Below, one piece after another: positions 1 to 8,851 of a DNA stretch of 21,920 bases. Both the position numbers and the translations under genes were made by a program. How positions within the stretch are numbered: the stretch's first letter is position 1; every line of letters begins with the position of its first letter. Below the pieces are notes generated by a model that made no database searches, was not told where the DNA came from, and saw only the letters and a list, made by a program, of their open reading frames with translations. Source of the DNA: JAYGED01 sp046582565 (lineage in GTDB: Bacteria > Pseudomonadota > Alphaproteobacteria > JAAXGF01); assembly GCA_046582565.1 (NCBI GenBank), contig JAYGED010000092.1, forward strand, positions 1-21,920. Direction: 5' to 3'.

Positions 1-1041
1 ACGCTTTGCGAGCCGGTCGATATCGCCGTCAACAAGCGTCATCTCGACATGGTCTACAGCCATATCCGTTATTCCGATAAGCCCTTCATGGGCTCGGTGA
101 CGGCGCCCCAACGCGCCGAGGATTCAGTGGCCATGGCGAGGCTCCTGTTCGGTGATGACTTCGTTGCCGAGAACTGCGTGCTGATCAACCTGATTAATGC
201 CAATCCGCCCATGGTGTGGGACGCCACCATGCTGGGCGCGCTGAAAGTCTATGCCCGGGCCGGTCAGGCCTGCGTCATCTCGCCGTTCATCCTGGCCGGC
301 GCCATGAGCCCGGTGACCGTCGCCGGCACCCTGGCCCAGCTTCTCGCAGAGGCCATGTCGGGCATGGCGTTTACCCAGCTTGTGCGGCCTGGCGCGCCGG
401 TGGTGTTCGGCACCTTCGCGTCCTCAATCTCCATGCAGTCGGGGGCGCCGACTTTCGGCACGCCCGAGCCGGCTCTGGTGCTGTTCGCCGCCGCCCAGCT
501 GGCGCGCCGCCTGGGCGTACCGTTCCGCTCCGGCGGCTCGCTCTGCGGTTCCAAGCTGCCCGACGCCCAGGCCGCTTACGAGTCCGCCCAGACTCTGCTG
601 CCCGGTGTGCTCAGCGGGGTCAATTTCATGCTCCATTCGGCGGGCTGGCTCGAAGGCGGGCTGGTTTCGTCCTATGAGAAGTTCGTCATGGACGGCGATC
701 AGCTCGGCATGATGCAGGCGCTTGCCGGCGGCATCGATCTCTCCGAGAACGGCCAGGCCATGGACGCCGTGCGCGAGGTCGGGCCGGGCAATCACTTCCT
801 CGGCTGTGCCCATACCCAGGCGAATTTTCAAACCGCCTTCTACCGATCCTCCATCGCCGACAACAACTCACTCGAGCAGTGGGAGGAAGACGGCTCCAAG
901 GATGCCGCTATGCGCGCCAATGGCATCTTCAAGAAGATGCTCGCCGAATTTGAAGCGCCGGCCCTGGACCCTGCCATCGACGAGGCGCTCACCGCCTTCA
1001 TCACCAATAAGAAAAACAGCATGCCCGACGCGCTCGAATAA
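1..1041 (+). CDS. MttB-family (trimethylamine/glycine betaine-type) methyltransferase, C-terminal part
   Basis: The frame is open from base 1, so this is the C-terminal 346 residues of a protein whose start lies outside the window; family members are about 480-510 residues. The sequence carries MttB-family features, such as the runs around 'VISPFILAGAMSPVTVAGTLAQ' split over residues 92-115 and 'HSAGWLEGGL' followed by a Glu-Lys pair in the second half. Such enzymes move a methyl group from a quaternary or tertiary amine to the cobalt of a partner corrinoid protein in the cytoplasm. Archaeal MttB needs pyrrolysine encoded by an in-frame amber codon; no in-frame TAG is seen here, so this belongs to the non-pyrrolysine majority, of which the glycine betaine methyltransferase MtgB is a characterised example. 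Substrate cannot be read from sequence. A sulfatase follows 29 bp downstream on the same strand, probably co-transcribed. No corrinoid protein is visible in the window. Confidence 0.9.
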   Translation, partial: TLCEPVDIAVNKRHLDMVYSHIRYSDKPFMGSVTAPQRAEDSVAMARLLFGDDFVAENCVLINLINANPPMVWDATMLGALKVYARAGQACVISPFILAGAMSPVTVAGTLAQLLAEAMSGMAFTQLVRPGAPVVFGTFASSISMQSGAPTFGTPEPALVLFAAAQLARRLGVPFRSGGSLCGSKLPDAQAAYESAQTLLPGVLSGVNFMLHSAGWLEGGLVSSYEKFVMDGDQLGMMQALAGGIDLSENGQAMDAVREVGPGNHFLGCAHTQANFQTAFYRSSIADNNSLEQWEEDGSKDAAMRANGIFKKMLAEFEAPALDPAIDEALTAFITNKKNSMPDALE

Positions 1042-1070
1042 CGGTCGGCATGTCGGCGTAAGGAGGGCTC

Positions 1071-2510
1071 ATGGGCGCGACCAATTTACTCATACTTTGC
1101 TCCGACGAGCATACACCGCGCGCCATGGGCTGCGCCGGTCACGCCATCGTCAAGACCCCCAATCTCGACCGTCTGGCGGCGCGCGGCACACGCTTCACCA
1201 GCGCCTACACACCATCGCCGATTTGCGTACCGGGGCGGGCCAGCCTGGCGACCGGCCGACACGTCCATGCGACCGGCTGCTGGAGCAGCGCCGAGCCCTA
1301 TGACGGCGTCATGCCCGGCTGGGGTCATCGTTTGATCGCCGAGGGTCATCAGGTGGTCTCGATCGGCAAGCTGCATTACCGCGAGACCAGCGATGCGAAC
1401 GGTTTCGATCCGGAAATTCTGCCCATGCATGTCCTCAACGGGGTCGGGTGGGCGACCGCTTTGCTGCGCCATCAGCGCGAGCCCGACAAGGACGCCTGGG
1501 CCTATGCTGCCGAGCTCGGCCCCGGTGAGACCAGCTACACAACCTACGACCGTGCCGTCTGCGATGCCGCCCGCGACTGGTTGCGCGACGCGGCGAGGCG
1601 GACCGGCGACAAGCCTTGGGTATTGTTCGTCTCCTTCGTCAGCCCCCATTTTCCGCTCATCGCTCCGTCCCGGTTCTTCGATCTGTATCCCCCCGACATG
1701 ATGGATTTACCGATTGCCTATGACTCCGCTGAACGGCCCCGCCATCCGGTTCTCAAAGCCTTGACGGGTCACCTCGATTACGACTCCCATTTCACCGGTG
1801 AGGACCAGCTGCGCCTGGCGCGCGCCGGCTACTATGGCCTGTGCTCTTTCCTCGATGACAATATCGGGAAGGTTTTGGGCGTGCTCGAGGAGGTCGGTCT
1901 GGCTGATGATACGCGAGTGCTCTACACCTCCGATCATGGCGACATGCTTGGGAATCACGGTATCTGGGCGAAATCGGTTATGTACGAGGATTCTGCCGGT
2001 GTACCGATGATCTTGAGCGGTCCCGGCGTTCCCGAGGGCGGATCCGTGGCGACGCCGGTATCACTGGTCGACGTCTATCAGACGGCGGTGGGCGCCGTTG
2101 GCGGGGCGCTCAACGAGGACGAGCGTGGATTGCCGGGCGACTCGCTGATCGATATTGCCAACGGTGCGCATAGCGAGAGGGCTGTGCTCAGCGAGTATCA
2201 CGACGGCGGTTCGGTCACCGGCTTCTTCATGCTTCGTCAGGGGCGCTGGAAATACATCCATTACGTCGGCTACGCGCCCCAACTGTTCGACCTTGAGGCC
2301 GATCCCGACGAACTGATCGACCTCGGCGAGGTTGACGAATATGCCGAGGTTCGCGTCGATTGCGAGGCGAAACTGCGCGATATTGTCAATCCCGAAGCCG
2401 CTAATCAGAGGGCCTTCGCCGATCAGGCCGCCAGGATCGAAGCCCTTGGCGGTGAGGAAGCGGTACGCCGTCTCGCGACCTTCGGTTTTACGCCCGTGCC
2501 GGGACCTTAG
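1071..2510 (+). CDS. Cys-type sulfatase, choline-sulfatase-like
   Basis: A 479-residue cytoplasmic-looking sulfatase (no signal peptide) of the alkaline-phosphatase superfamily. The formylglycine signature C-x-P-x-R is present as C52-V-P-G-R56, so Cys52 is the expected residue converted to formylglycine. Other conserved sites are the metal-binding S-D-E-H at 11-14, G-K at 99-100, S-P-H at 191-193, T-S-D-H-G-D at 286-291 and K301. The stretch 'YYGLCSFLDDNIGKVL' (residues 254-269) and the 'GIWAKSVMYEDSAGVPMI' region resemble BetC-type choline-O-sulfatases, which release choline and sulfate. The start is fixed by a strong Shine-Dalgarno, AAGGAGGG at 1060-1067. It follows the MttB-family gene by 29 bp, which supports a role in quaternary-amine use, but substrate assignment (choline sulfate or another sulfate ester) is inference. 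The stop overlaps the stop of the convergent hydrolase gene by four bases. Confidence 0.87.
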   Translation: MGATNLLILCSDEHTPRAMGCAGHAIVKTPNLDRLAARGTRFTSAYTPSPICVPGRASLATGRHVHATGCWSSAEPYDGVMPGWGHRLIAEGHQVVSIGKLHYRETSDANGFDPEILPMHVLNGVGWATALLRHQREPDKDAWAYAAELGPGETSYTTYDRAVCDAARDWLRDAARRTGDKPWVLFVSFVSPHFPLIAPSRFFDLYPPDMMDLPIAYDSAERPRHPVLKALTGHLDYDSHFTGEDQLRLARAGYYGLCSFLDDNIGKVLGVLEEVGLADDTRVLYTSDHGDMLGNHGIWAKSVMYEDSAGVPMILSGPGVPEGGSVATPVSLVDVYQTAVGAVGGALNEDERGLPGDSLIDIANGAHSERAVLSEYHDGGSVTGFFMLRQGRWKYIHYVGYAPQLFDLEADPDELIDLGEVDEYAEVRVDCEAKLRDIVNPEAANQRAFADQAARIEALGGEEAVRRLATFGFTPVPGP

Positions 2511-3619
2511 AGGGCACCGTAGAGGGCGTTGAGTAGGCGGATGTTGCGCGGGTCGATGTCGTCGCCGAAGCCCAGCATGCGGTTCATCACATAGGCAACG
2601 CCGAGGCCCGCGTCCGGATTGAAGAAGGCGAAGGAGCCGCCCCAACCGCTATGGCCGAAGGCTCGGAGAGACGGCCCGAACAGACCGTCCAGATTCAGCA
2701 TGAAGCCGGCGCCGAAGGCGATCGGCAGGTCGAAGGCGGCTTCCTTGCCGCGAAAGCGCTCCGCCGCTGCGGCAGCCAGGGTATCGGGGCTAAGCAATCT
2801 GTCCATCGCGCCAAAAATACGCGCCATCCCCAGGGCGTCACTTTGACCATTGCCGCCGGCGATCTCGGCGGCGCGCCAGGCACGTTCACTGGCCATGGCC
2901 GGGTGGGCGACCGGGTTACGGTAGCTGATCCGTGAATAGAGCCGCTCGTCCGCCCGTTTGGTCAAATCATCGGAACCGGGGCCGGCGATAAGGTCAACCA
3001 CGCGGCCATCCTCGGCCTCGGGCAGGCCGAGATAGAATGCGGCGTCGAGCGGCCCGGCGATCTCTTCGGCGATGAAGGCGCCGATGGTCCGGCCATCGAT
3101 GCGGCGCAGCAACTCGCCGGCGAGATGGCCGTAGGTAAGGGCGTGATAGGCGCATTCTTCGCCGGGCGGCCAGAGGGGCGTCATGGCGGCGAGGCAGTCG
3201 ACGAAAGGCTTGCCCCTATAGAGATCGTCCAGGGTCATCGGCTTGTCGCAGCCCACAAGGCCGCCCTGGTGAGACAGCATGCAGCCGACGGTCATGTCGC
3301 CCTTGCCGCCGGCCGCGAATTCCGGCCAGTAACGCGCAACCGGCGCCTCATAGTCGAGCGTGCCGCGCTCGACCAGCATGGCCATGGCCAGGGCGACGAC
3401 GCCCTTGGTGGTCGACCAGACGTTGACCAGGCTATCGCGCGCCCAGGGCCGGCCTCCCGCGGCATCGGCGCGCCCGCCCCAGAGATCGACAATCAGACGC
3501 CCATCGGAGACCACGGCGAAGGCCGCGCCCTGGTCGAGCCCATCCTCGAAATTGGCCGCAAAAGCGTCACGCACGGCGGCGAAACGTGGGTCGGTCGTGC
3601 CCTGGATGGAAGCGTTCAA
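2507..3619 (-). CDS. Beta-lactamase-fold serine hydrolase (class C / family VIII esterase-like)
   Basis: A 370-residue protein with the serine beta-lactamase/penicillin-binding protein fold. The nucleophile motif S-x-x-K is S69-T-T-K72. A tyrosine motif follows at Y158-H-A (in 'PGEECAYHALTYG'), and the third motif appears as H323-S-G-W-G-G. This pattern (no KTG, an H-x-G instead) is typical of EstB-like family VIII carboxylesterases and related class C-like hydrolases, not of secreted antibiotic beta-lactamases; there is no signal peptide. The start is TTG at 3619-3617 and shares bases with the soxG stop (TTGA), implying translational coupling; I see no better in-frame start near it. As the last gene of the transporter-sarcosine oxidase operon it may hydrolyse an ester or amide that yields an N-methylated product, but that is inference and the substrate is unknown. 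Its 3' end overlaps the convergent sulfatase gene by four bases. Confidence 0.87.
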   Translation of the reverse strand: MNASIQGTTDPRFAAVRDAFAANFEDGLDQGAAFAVVSDGRLIVDLWGGRADAAGGRPWARDSLVNVWSTTKGVVALAMAMLVERGTLDYEAPVARYWPEFAAGGKGDMTVGCMLSHQGGLVGCDKPMTLDDLYRGKPFVDCLAAMTPLWPPGEECAYHALTYGHLAGELLRRIDGRTIGAFIAEEIAGPLDAAFYLGLPEAEDGRVVDLIAGPGSDDLTKRADERLYSRISYRNPVAHPAMASERAWRAAEIAGGNGQSDALGMARIFGAMDRLLSPDTLAAAAAERFRGKEAAFDLPIAFGAGFMLNLDGLFGPSLRAFGHSGWGGSFAFFNPDAGLGVAYVMNRMLGFGDDIDPRNIRLLNALYGAL

Positions 3620-4236
3620 CCCTTGGTCACGGCAAGGCCGTATTCCAGGGCGGCGTCTTCGAGCCAGATCCAGAGATAGTCAGCGAAGCTGCGCTCCACA
3701 TAGATATCGTAGGTCGGCTCAATGCCAGAATCGCCACTCGTCTGGTGCAGGATGATCAGCGCCTTGGCGAGGGCCGATTGGGCGCAATCGCCGGGCTTGA
3801 AGTGGCGCGGGTGGATATCAAGCGAGCAGCCTTTCATCAGCACGTCGCGGGCGTTGCTGCCCGTCAGGCCAATGATGGTGCGCCCCTCGGTGACGTCGGT
3901 GATGGCGACATGCTGGCTGGCCAGCTCTTGCCTGAGCGCTTCGACCATGCCGCCCTCGGCGCCCGGCCGGCCGACCAGCAGCCATTCGTTGGGACCGAGC
4001 CAAAGCGCCGTGATGTCTTTGGTGGTTACCGTGCTGTTGGGCGTCTTGGGCAAGGCCACGCCGAGCGCCTTGCGAACCGCGTCGAGGAACTTCTTAATCG
4101 GTTTGCCGCGGAGGTTGATCTTGGCGCGGAAGCGGCGTTCGCAAAGGATCACCCCGGCGTTGCCGGCGTTGTTGGCGGCGCGGGCGTCGAGATGGCGGTG
4201 ATCGAGAACGCCGAGGCGCAGATAAGGTTCAGCCAC
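3616..4236 (-). CDS. soxG: Sarcosine oxidase gamma subunit
   Basis: A 206-residue gamma subunit of heterotetrameric sarcosine oxidase, recognised by its place after soxA and by family-like stretches such as 'WLGPNEWLLVGRPG', 'DVTEGRTIIGLTG', 'GCSLDIHPRHF' and a C-terminal 'SFADYLWIWLEDAALEYG'. The fold is related to the tetrahydrofolate-binding aminomethyltransferase domain, and in known enzymes the subunit is structural rather than redox active. I place the start at GTG 4236-4234, overlapping soxA's end by eight bases, because a strong GAGGAGGGA ribosome binding site precedes it (4255-4247) and 'VAEPYLRL' resembles a normal N-terminus. In-frame ATGs at 4302 or 4260 would add unconserved residues read from inside soxA. 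The stop TGA overlaps the TTG start of the next gene. Confidence 0.88.
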   Translation of the reverse strand: MAEPYLRLGVLDHRHLDARAANNAGNAGVILCERRFRAKINLRGKPIKKFLDAVRKALGVALPKTPNSTVTTKDITALWLGPNEWLLVGRPGAEGGMVEALRQELASQHVAITDVTEGRTIIGLTGSNARDVLMKGCSLDIHPRHFKPGDCAQSALAKALIILHQTSGDSGIEPTYDIYVERSFADYLWIWLEDAALEYGLAVTKG

Positions 4237-7200
4237 GGATGATCTCTCCCTCCTCGTCATAGAACACGGGCTTGGTGACCGTGGCGTTGACGGTTCTGCC
4301 ATCGAGCGAGATGGTTACCGTCTCACCGTGGCGGCTGTGGCCACTAACCAGCAGCGCCATGGCGATGGACCGGTCGAGCACGGCGCTCCAATAGCTGGAA
4401 CAGACAAAGCCGATCATCGGCATGGGCGGCTCGGGCCGGACTTCCCCGACAATTTGCGAGCCTTCGGGGAGGACCTCGTAGGGGTCTTCGGTAAGCAGGC
4501 CGACGAGCTGCTTGCGGTCGGCGCGTATGGTGTCGGGCCTGCTGAGGGCGCGCTTGCCGATGAAGTCGATCTTCTTCTTCGAGACGATCCAGTCCATGCC
4601 CAGGTCGCCTGGCGTCACCGTGCCGTCGGTATCGTGGCCGACCACGATGAAGCCCTTCTCGGCGCGCAGCACATGCAGCGCCTCGGTGCCATAGGGGGTG
4701 ATGTCGTATTTCGCGCCCGAGGTCATCAGCGCCTGCCACAGGGCGGCGCCATAGGAGGCGGCGACGTTGATCTCATAGGCCAACTCACCGGAAAAGCTCA
4801 CCCTGAAGACTCGCGCAGGGATACCGGCGACGGTTCCTTCGCGCCACGACATGAAGGGAAAATCATCGCGCTCGAGGTCGATGTCGGAGCACAGCTCGGA
4901 AAGCAGATCGCGCGCCCGGGGGCCCTGGATGGCGGCGACCGCCCAGTGAGTCGTCACCGAGGTGAAATAGACCTCCAGCTTTGGCCATTCGGTCTGCGAC
5001 CATTCCTCGAGCCAGGCCATCACCCCCGCCGCCCCGCCGGTGGTGGTGGTCATGAGATAATGGTTGTCCCCCATATGAGAGGTGACGCCGTCGTCGAACA
5101 CCATGCCGTCGTCGCCCAGCATCAGGCCGTAGCGGCAGCGCCCGACCGCCAGCTTGTCCCAGGCGTTGGTATAAACCCGATTGAGAAATTCGCAGGCGTC
5201 GGGCCCCTGGATATCGATTTTCCCCAGGGTCGTCGCGTCCATGATGCCGAGGCTGGAGCGAACCGCGAGGCACTCCCGATTGACCGCTTCGGCCATGGTC
5301 TCGCCAGCTTGGGGGTAATAATAGGGACGTTTCCATTGGCCGACGTCCTCAAAGACCGCGCCGGCTTGATTGTGCAATTGGTGCATGGCGGTCATGCGGA
5401 CCGGATCGAAAAGCTTGCCGGCATTGCGCCCCGCCAGGGCGCCGTAGCCGACCGGCGTATAGGGAGGGCGGAAGGTGGTGGTGCCGACCGCATTGGCTTC
5501 GACGCCGGTGATCTCGGCGATGATGGCCAGGGCGTTGACGTTGCTGGTCTTGCCCTGGTCGGTGCCCATGCCGGTGGTGGTATAGCGCTTGGCATGCTCC
5601 ACCGAGTGATAGCCTTCGCGCATGGCCAGGGCCAGGTCAGCCGCCGTTACGTCGTTTTGCAGATCAACGAAATGCTTGTTGTTTCGCGCCTTGTCGCCAA
5701 CACCGGGAATCCGCCACAGGGCGCGAAGCGGGGTGGTTTCCACTTTCGCCACTGATGGCATTTTCGGTGCCTTGGCCTTGGCGAAGCCGGCGCGTTTGGC
5801 CGCTTCGACGCCGCTCCTGAAGCCTTGTGAAAGGCATTCCGCCAGGCTGAAGGCGCCGTTGCAGGCGCCGGCGGAGCGTTCCTCCTGGAATGACTTGTCG
5901 GGAACGATACAGGCGCGTTCGTCGTCAAAACGGACCGAGCCGCGCGATTGCGACATGAGATGGACCGCCGGGCTCCAGCCTCCCGATACGCAGACCAGAT
6001 CGCAGTCGATACGCCGCACATCGCCGACAATGGCCTGGCCGGTATCGTCAAGCTGCCCCACATCGACGGCTTCCACCCGGTGGCCGCCATGGGTGTCAAC
6101 CACCGCCCATCCGGTCAGCAGCTCGATTCCGATCTCGCGAACGCGCTCAACCAAAGGCCCGGTCGGCGACAGTCTGAGATCAACGATCGCGGCCACGGCG
6201 ACCCCGACATCGGCGAGGTCAATGGCCACCGCATAGGCCGAATCATTGTTGGTGACGATCACGGCGCGACTGCCCGGCATGACCGCGTAGCGGTTGACAT
6301 AGGTCCGTGCCGCCGATGCCAGCATGACACCGGGCCGGTCGTTGTCGGCGAACACCAGGGGGCGTTCGTGGGCGCCGGTTGCCAGCACCACTTGGTTCGC
6401 GCGAACCTTCCACAGACGCTGGCGGGGCAGGGTGGCGGGCGCGGCCGGGCCGAGATGATCGGTAACCCGCTCGGCGATGCCGAGATGATTATGGTCGTAA
6501 TAGCCGAATACCGTGGCGCGCGGCAGCAGGCGAACGTCCTCAAGGCCGGCGAGTTCGGCGCGCGCGGCTTCGACCCATGCCATCGCAGGCTTACCGCCTA
6601 TTTTTTCATCCACGCTGTCGCCGAGCAGGGCGCCGCCCATCTCGTTTTGCTCATCGGCGAGGATCACCCGCGCTCCTGCGCGCCCCGCGACCAGGGCGGC
6701 TGCGAGGCCGGCGGGGCCGCCACCGGCAACCAGAACATCACAATGGGCGTGACGGTGGTCGTAACGGTCTGGATCGGCGCTTTCCGGCGCCCGGCCGAGA
6801 CCGGCGGCATGGCGAATGATATGTTCGTAGGTCATCCACAGCCGCGCCGGCCACATGAAGGTCTTGTAGTAGAAGCCGGAAGGCAGGACGCGAGAAATCA
6901 GGCTGTTAATAGAGCTGATATCGAACTCTAAGGACGGCCAGCAGTTGACGCTGGCCGCCTCGAGGCCGTCGTACAGCTCGATTTGTGTCGCTCGGAGGTT
7001 GGGTTCGCTATGGGCGCCGCCGGCGAGCTGGATGAGCGCGTTGGGCTCCTCCGCGCCGGCGCTGAAGATGCCGCGCGGGTGATGATACTTGAAGCCGCGC
7101 CCGACCATCATCACCCCGTTGGCAAGCAACGCCGAGGCGAGGCTGTCGCCAGCGTAGCCCGTATAAGGCTTGCCATTGAAGGTGAAGCGCAAGCTTTGGT

Positions 7201-7249
7201 CACGATCGATGCGGCCGCCTGTCGCAATGCGGAAATCCTGGGCGGTCAT
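4229..7249 (-). CDS. soxA: Sarcosine oxidase alpha subunit
   Basis: A 1006-residue alpha subunit of heterotetrameric sarcosine oxidase, full length for the family. The N-terminus (about 18-75) is the ferredoxin-like domain typical of SoxA, with 'GFKYHHPRGI' at 52-61. A dinucleotide-binding motif G-G-G-P-A-G sits at 176-181, and a second nucleotide-binding half follows, with 'ATGAHERP' and later 'VIVTNNDSAYA'. From about residue 630 to the end is a GcvT-like aminomethyltransferase domain that binds tetrahydrofolate. The complex oxidises sarcosine to glycine; with tetrahydrofolate the methyl carbon becomes 5,10-methylene-tetrahydrofolate, and hydrogen peroxide is formed. The alpha subunit carries NAD+ in characterised enzymes. 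The ATG overlaps the soxD stop as ATGA (7249-7246), and soxG begins before this gene ends, so the subunits are translationally linked. Confidence 0.96.
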   Translation of the reverse strand: MTAQDFRIATGGRIDRDQSLRFTFNGKPYTGYAGDSLASALLANGVMMVGRGFKYHHPRGIFSAGAEEPNALIQLAGGAHSEPNLRATQIELYDGLEAASVNCWPSLEFDISSINSLISRVLPSGFYYKTFMWPARLWMTYEHIIRHAAGLGRAPESADPDRYDHRHAHCDVLVAGGGPAGLAAALVAGRAGARVILADEQNEMGGALLGDSVDEKIGGKPAMAWVEAARAELAGLEDVRLLPRATVFGYYDHNHLGIAERVTDHLGPAAPATLPRQRLWKVRANQVVLATGAHERPLVFADNDRPGVMLASAARTYVNRYAVMPGSRAVIVTNNDSAYAVAIDLADVGVAVAAIVDLRLSPTGPLVERVREIGIELLTGWAVVDTHGGHRVEAVDVGQLDDTGQAIVGDVRRIDCDLVCVSGGWSPAVHLMSQSRGSVRFDDERACIVPDKSFQEERSAGACNGAFSLAECLSQGFRSGVEAAKRAGFAKAKAPKMPSVAKVETTPLRALWRIPGVGDKARNNKHFVDLQNDVTAADLALAMREGYHSVEHAKRYTTTGMGTDQGKTSNVNALAIIAEITGVEANAVGTTTFRPPYTPVGYGALAGRNAGKLFDPVRMTAMHQLHNQAGAVFEDVGQWKRPYYYPQAGETMAEAVNRECLAVRSSLGIMDATTLGKIDIQGPDACEFLNRVYTNAWDKLAVGRCRYGLMLGDDGMVFDDGVTSHMGDNHYLMTTTTGGAAGVMAWLEEWSQTEWPKLEVYFTSVTTHWAVAAIQGPRARDLLSELCSDIDLERDDFPFMSWREGTVAGIPARVFRVSFSGELAYEINVAASYGAALWQALMTSGAKYDITPYGTEALHVLRAEKGFIVVGHDTDGTVTPGDLGMDWIVSKKKIDFIGKRALSRPDTIRADRKQLVGLLTEDPYEVLPEGSQIVGEVRPEPPMPMIGFVCSSYWSAVLDRSIAMALLVSGHSRHGETVTISLDGRTVNATVTKPVFYDEEGEIIRG
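4247..4255 (-). promoter_or_regulatory. Ribosome binding site deciding the soxG start
   Basis: On the minus strand the bases read GAGGAGGGA and lie 10 nt before GTG 4236. This is one of the strongest Shine-Dalgarno matches in the operon, sits inside the soxA coding end, and supports the GTG start over upstream in-frame ATGs. Confidence 0.6.
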
Positions 7250-7545
7250 TTCCCGGCCTTTGACGTTTTAGACGCCTTGGGCGGCTTCTTGCCCATCTCA
7301 TAGACTGCCGTGATGTGGTGGCTCACTGTGTGGCGCTCGACGTTGAACCAGCGCCGGCAGCCCTGGCTATGGAGCCAGCGTTCCAGGTGGCGGCCCTTGG
7401 GGTTGCTGCGCAAGAAAAGATAATCGGCCCATTGATCGTCGCTCATCCCGGCGGGCTTCGCCGGGCGTTCGATATGGGCCTCGCCGCCACAGGAAAACTC
7501 GGTCTCGTCGCGGTCGCCGCACCAGGGGCAGGGGATCAACAGCAT
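7246..7545 (-). CDS. soxD: Sarcosine oxidase delta subunit (zinc-binding)
   Basis: A 99-residue delta subunit, the normal size. The zinc ligands known from bacterial SoxD structures are all present at matching positions: C6-P-W-C9 near the N-terminus, and H59 and C63 in 'WLHSQGC'. The Lys-rich C-terminal tail ('GKKPPKASKTSKAGK') is common in the family. The subunit stabilises the heterotetramer and has no redox cofactor. It lies 14 bp after the soxB stop and overlaps soxA by ATGA, giving the usual soxB-soxD-soxA-soxG order. Confidence 0.95.
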   Translation of the reverse strand: MLLIPCPWCGDRDETEFSCGGEAHIERPAKPAGMSDDQWADYLFLRSNPKGRHLERWLHSQGCRRWFNVERHTVSHHITAVYEMGKKPPKASKTSKAGK

Positions 7546-7559
7546 GATTTCGACCCCGT

Positions 7560-8810
7560 TTAATGAGCCACGGCAGCGGCGCCGTGCTCGTCGATCAGGG
7601 CCGCCGTCGAGAATCGTTCGAGCGTGAAGGGGGCGTTGATTTCATGGGGCGCATCATGGGCGATGGTATGGGCGTAGGCCCAGCCGGCGCCGGGCGTCGA
7701 TTTGAAACCGCCGGTGCCCCAACCGCAGTTGATATAGAAGCCTTCCACCGGGGTCTTGCCGATGATCGGGCTGGCGTCGGGGCAAGTATCGACGATGCCG
7801 GCCCATTGCCGCATCATGCGCAGCCGGCTGGTGATCGGGATCAACTCGATGACCGAGGCCATCATCTCCTCGATGGTGTGCAGGCTGCTGCGCTGGGCGT
7901 AGGAGATAGGCGGCTCAAGTCCGGCGCCCATGACCAGCTCGCCCTTATCCGATTGGCTGATATAGACATGTACGCTGCCCGACATGACGACGCAGTCGAG
8001 CACTGGCTTCAAAGGCTCCGACACCAGGGCCTGTAGGGCGTGGGACTCAATCGGCAGTCGCAGCCCGACCATGTCGGCGACGACGCTGGTATGGCCCGCC
8101 GCGGCGCAAGCGATCTTGCCGGTGGCGATGAAGCCCTTGCTGGTCTCGACGCCGGTGACGCGTCCGCGCTTGCGGCGGATGCCGGTGACCTCGCAATTCT
8201 GGATAATATCGACGCCGTATTGATCGGCGGCGCGGGCATAGCCCCAGGCCACTGCATCGTGGCGGGCGGTGCCGCCGCGCCGTTGCAGGGAGGCGCCGAG
8301 GATCGGGTAGCGCGCGCTGGGCTCGGTGTTCAGGATCGGGCAAAAGCTTTTGATTTGCGCCGGGGTCAGGGTTTCGGAATCGATGCCGTTCAGGCGGTTT
8401 GCGTTGGTGCGGCGCGACAGCTCGCGGAGATCGTGCTGGTTGTGCGCGAGGTTGAGTACGCCGCGCTGGCTGAACATCACATTGAAGTTGATGTCCTGGG
8501 ACAGGCCTTCCCATAATTTCAGGGATTTCTCGTAGATCGCAGCACTTTCGTCCCACAGATAGTTTGACCGCACGACAGTGGTGTTGCGCCCTGTATTGCC
8601 GCCGCCGAGCCAGCCTTTTTCGATCACCGCCACATTGGTGATGCCGTGGTTTTTGGCGAGATAATAGGCGGTCGCAAGGCCATGGCCGCCGCCGCCGATG
8701 ATAACCACGTCATAGGAGTCACGAGGCTCCGGCGCGCGCCACACGCGCTGCCAATCCTGATGATAAGTGGCTGCGTTACGCAGCAGACTGAAGATCGAGT
8801 ATCTGGTCAT
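7560..8810 (-). CDS. soxB: Sarcosine oxidase beta subunit
   Basis: A 416-residue flavoprotein of the DAO family. The FAD-binding G-G-G-G-H-G motif is at 39-44 after 'SYDVVII'. The motif T-A-R-H-D at 181-185 contains His184, the equivalent of the histidine that holds FMN covalently in characterised heterotetrameric sarcosine oxidases. The C-terminal 'CGWGTGGFKSTPGAGWAYAH' region, here quoted only to mark the conserved active-site segment, is typical of SoxB. This subunit carries out amine oxidation on FAD and oxygen reduction on FMN at the interface with the alpha subunit. It starts 41 bp after the ABC ATPase gene on the same strand, with only a weak Shine-Dalgarno, and is followed by soxD. 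Confidence 0.96.
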   Translation of the reverse strand: MTRYSIFSLLRNAATYHQDWQRVWRAPEPRDSYDVVIIGGGGHGLATAYYLAKNHGITNVAVIEKGWLGGGNTGRNTTVVRSNYLWDESAAIYEKSLKLWEGLSQDINFNVMFSQRGVLNLAHNQHDLRELSRRTNANRLNGIDSETLTPAQIKSFCPILNTEPSARYPILGASLQRRGGTARHDAVAWGYARAADQYGVDIIQNCEVTGIRRKRGRVTGVETSKGFIATGKIACAAAGHTSVVADMVGLRLPIESHALQALVSEPLKPVLDCVVMSGSVHVYISQSDKGELVMGAGLEPPISYAQRSSLHTIEEMMASVIELIPITSRLRMMRQWAGIVDTCPDASPIIGKTPVEGFYINCGWGTGGFKSTPGAGWAYAHTIAHDAPHEINAPFTLERFSTAALIDEHGAAAVAH

Positions 8811-8851
8811 GAAACCCTGTTGTCGCCCGATTACAGGACTCAGAGCAAGCC

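Noticed and set aside
2507..3619. An antibiotic-resistance beta-lactamase.
   Set aside because: No signal peptide, H-S-G in place of the K-T-G motif, and an operon position inside amine catabolism fit a family VIII-type esterase/hydrolase better.
4328..5755. A 475-codon open frame on the + strand opposite soxA.
   Set aside because: It is a mirror of soxA in high-GC DNA; composition is biased to Gly, Asp, His and Arg, and no family feature is seen.
5948..6931. A 327-codon open frame on the + strand opposite soxA.
   Set aside because: It is antisense to a clearly conserved part of soxA and has no recognisable domain or ribosome binding site.
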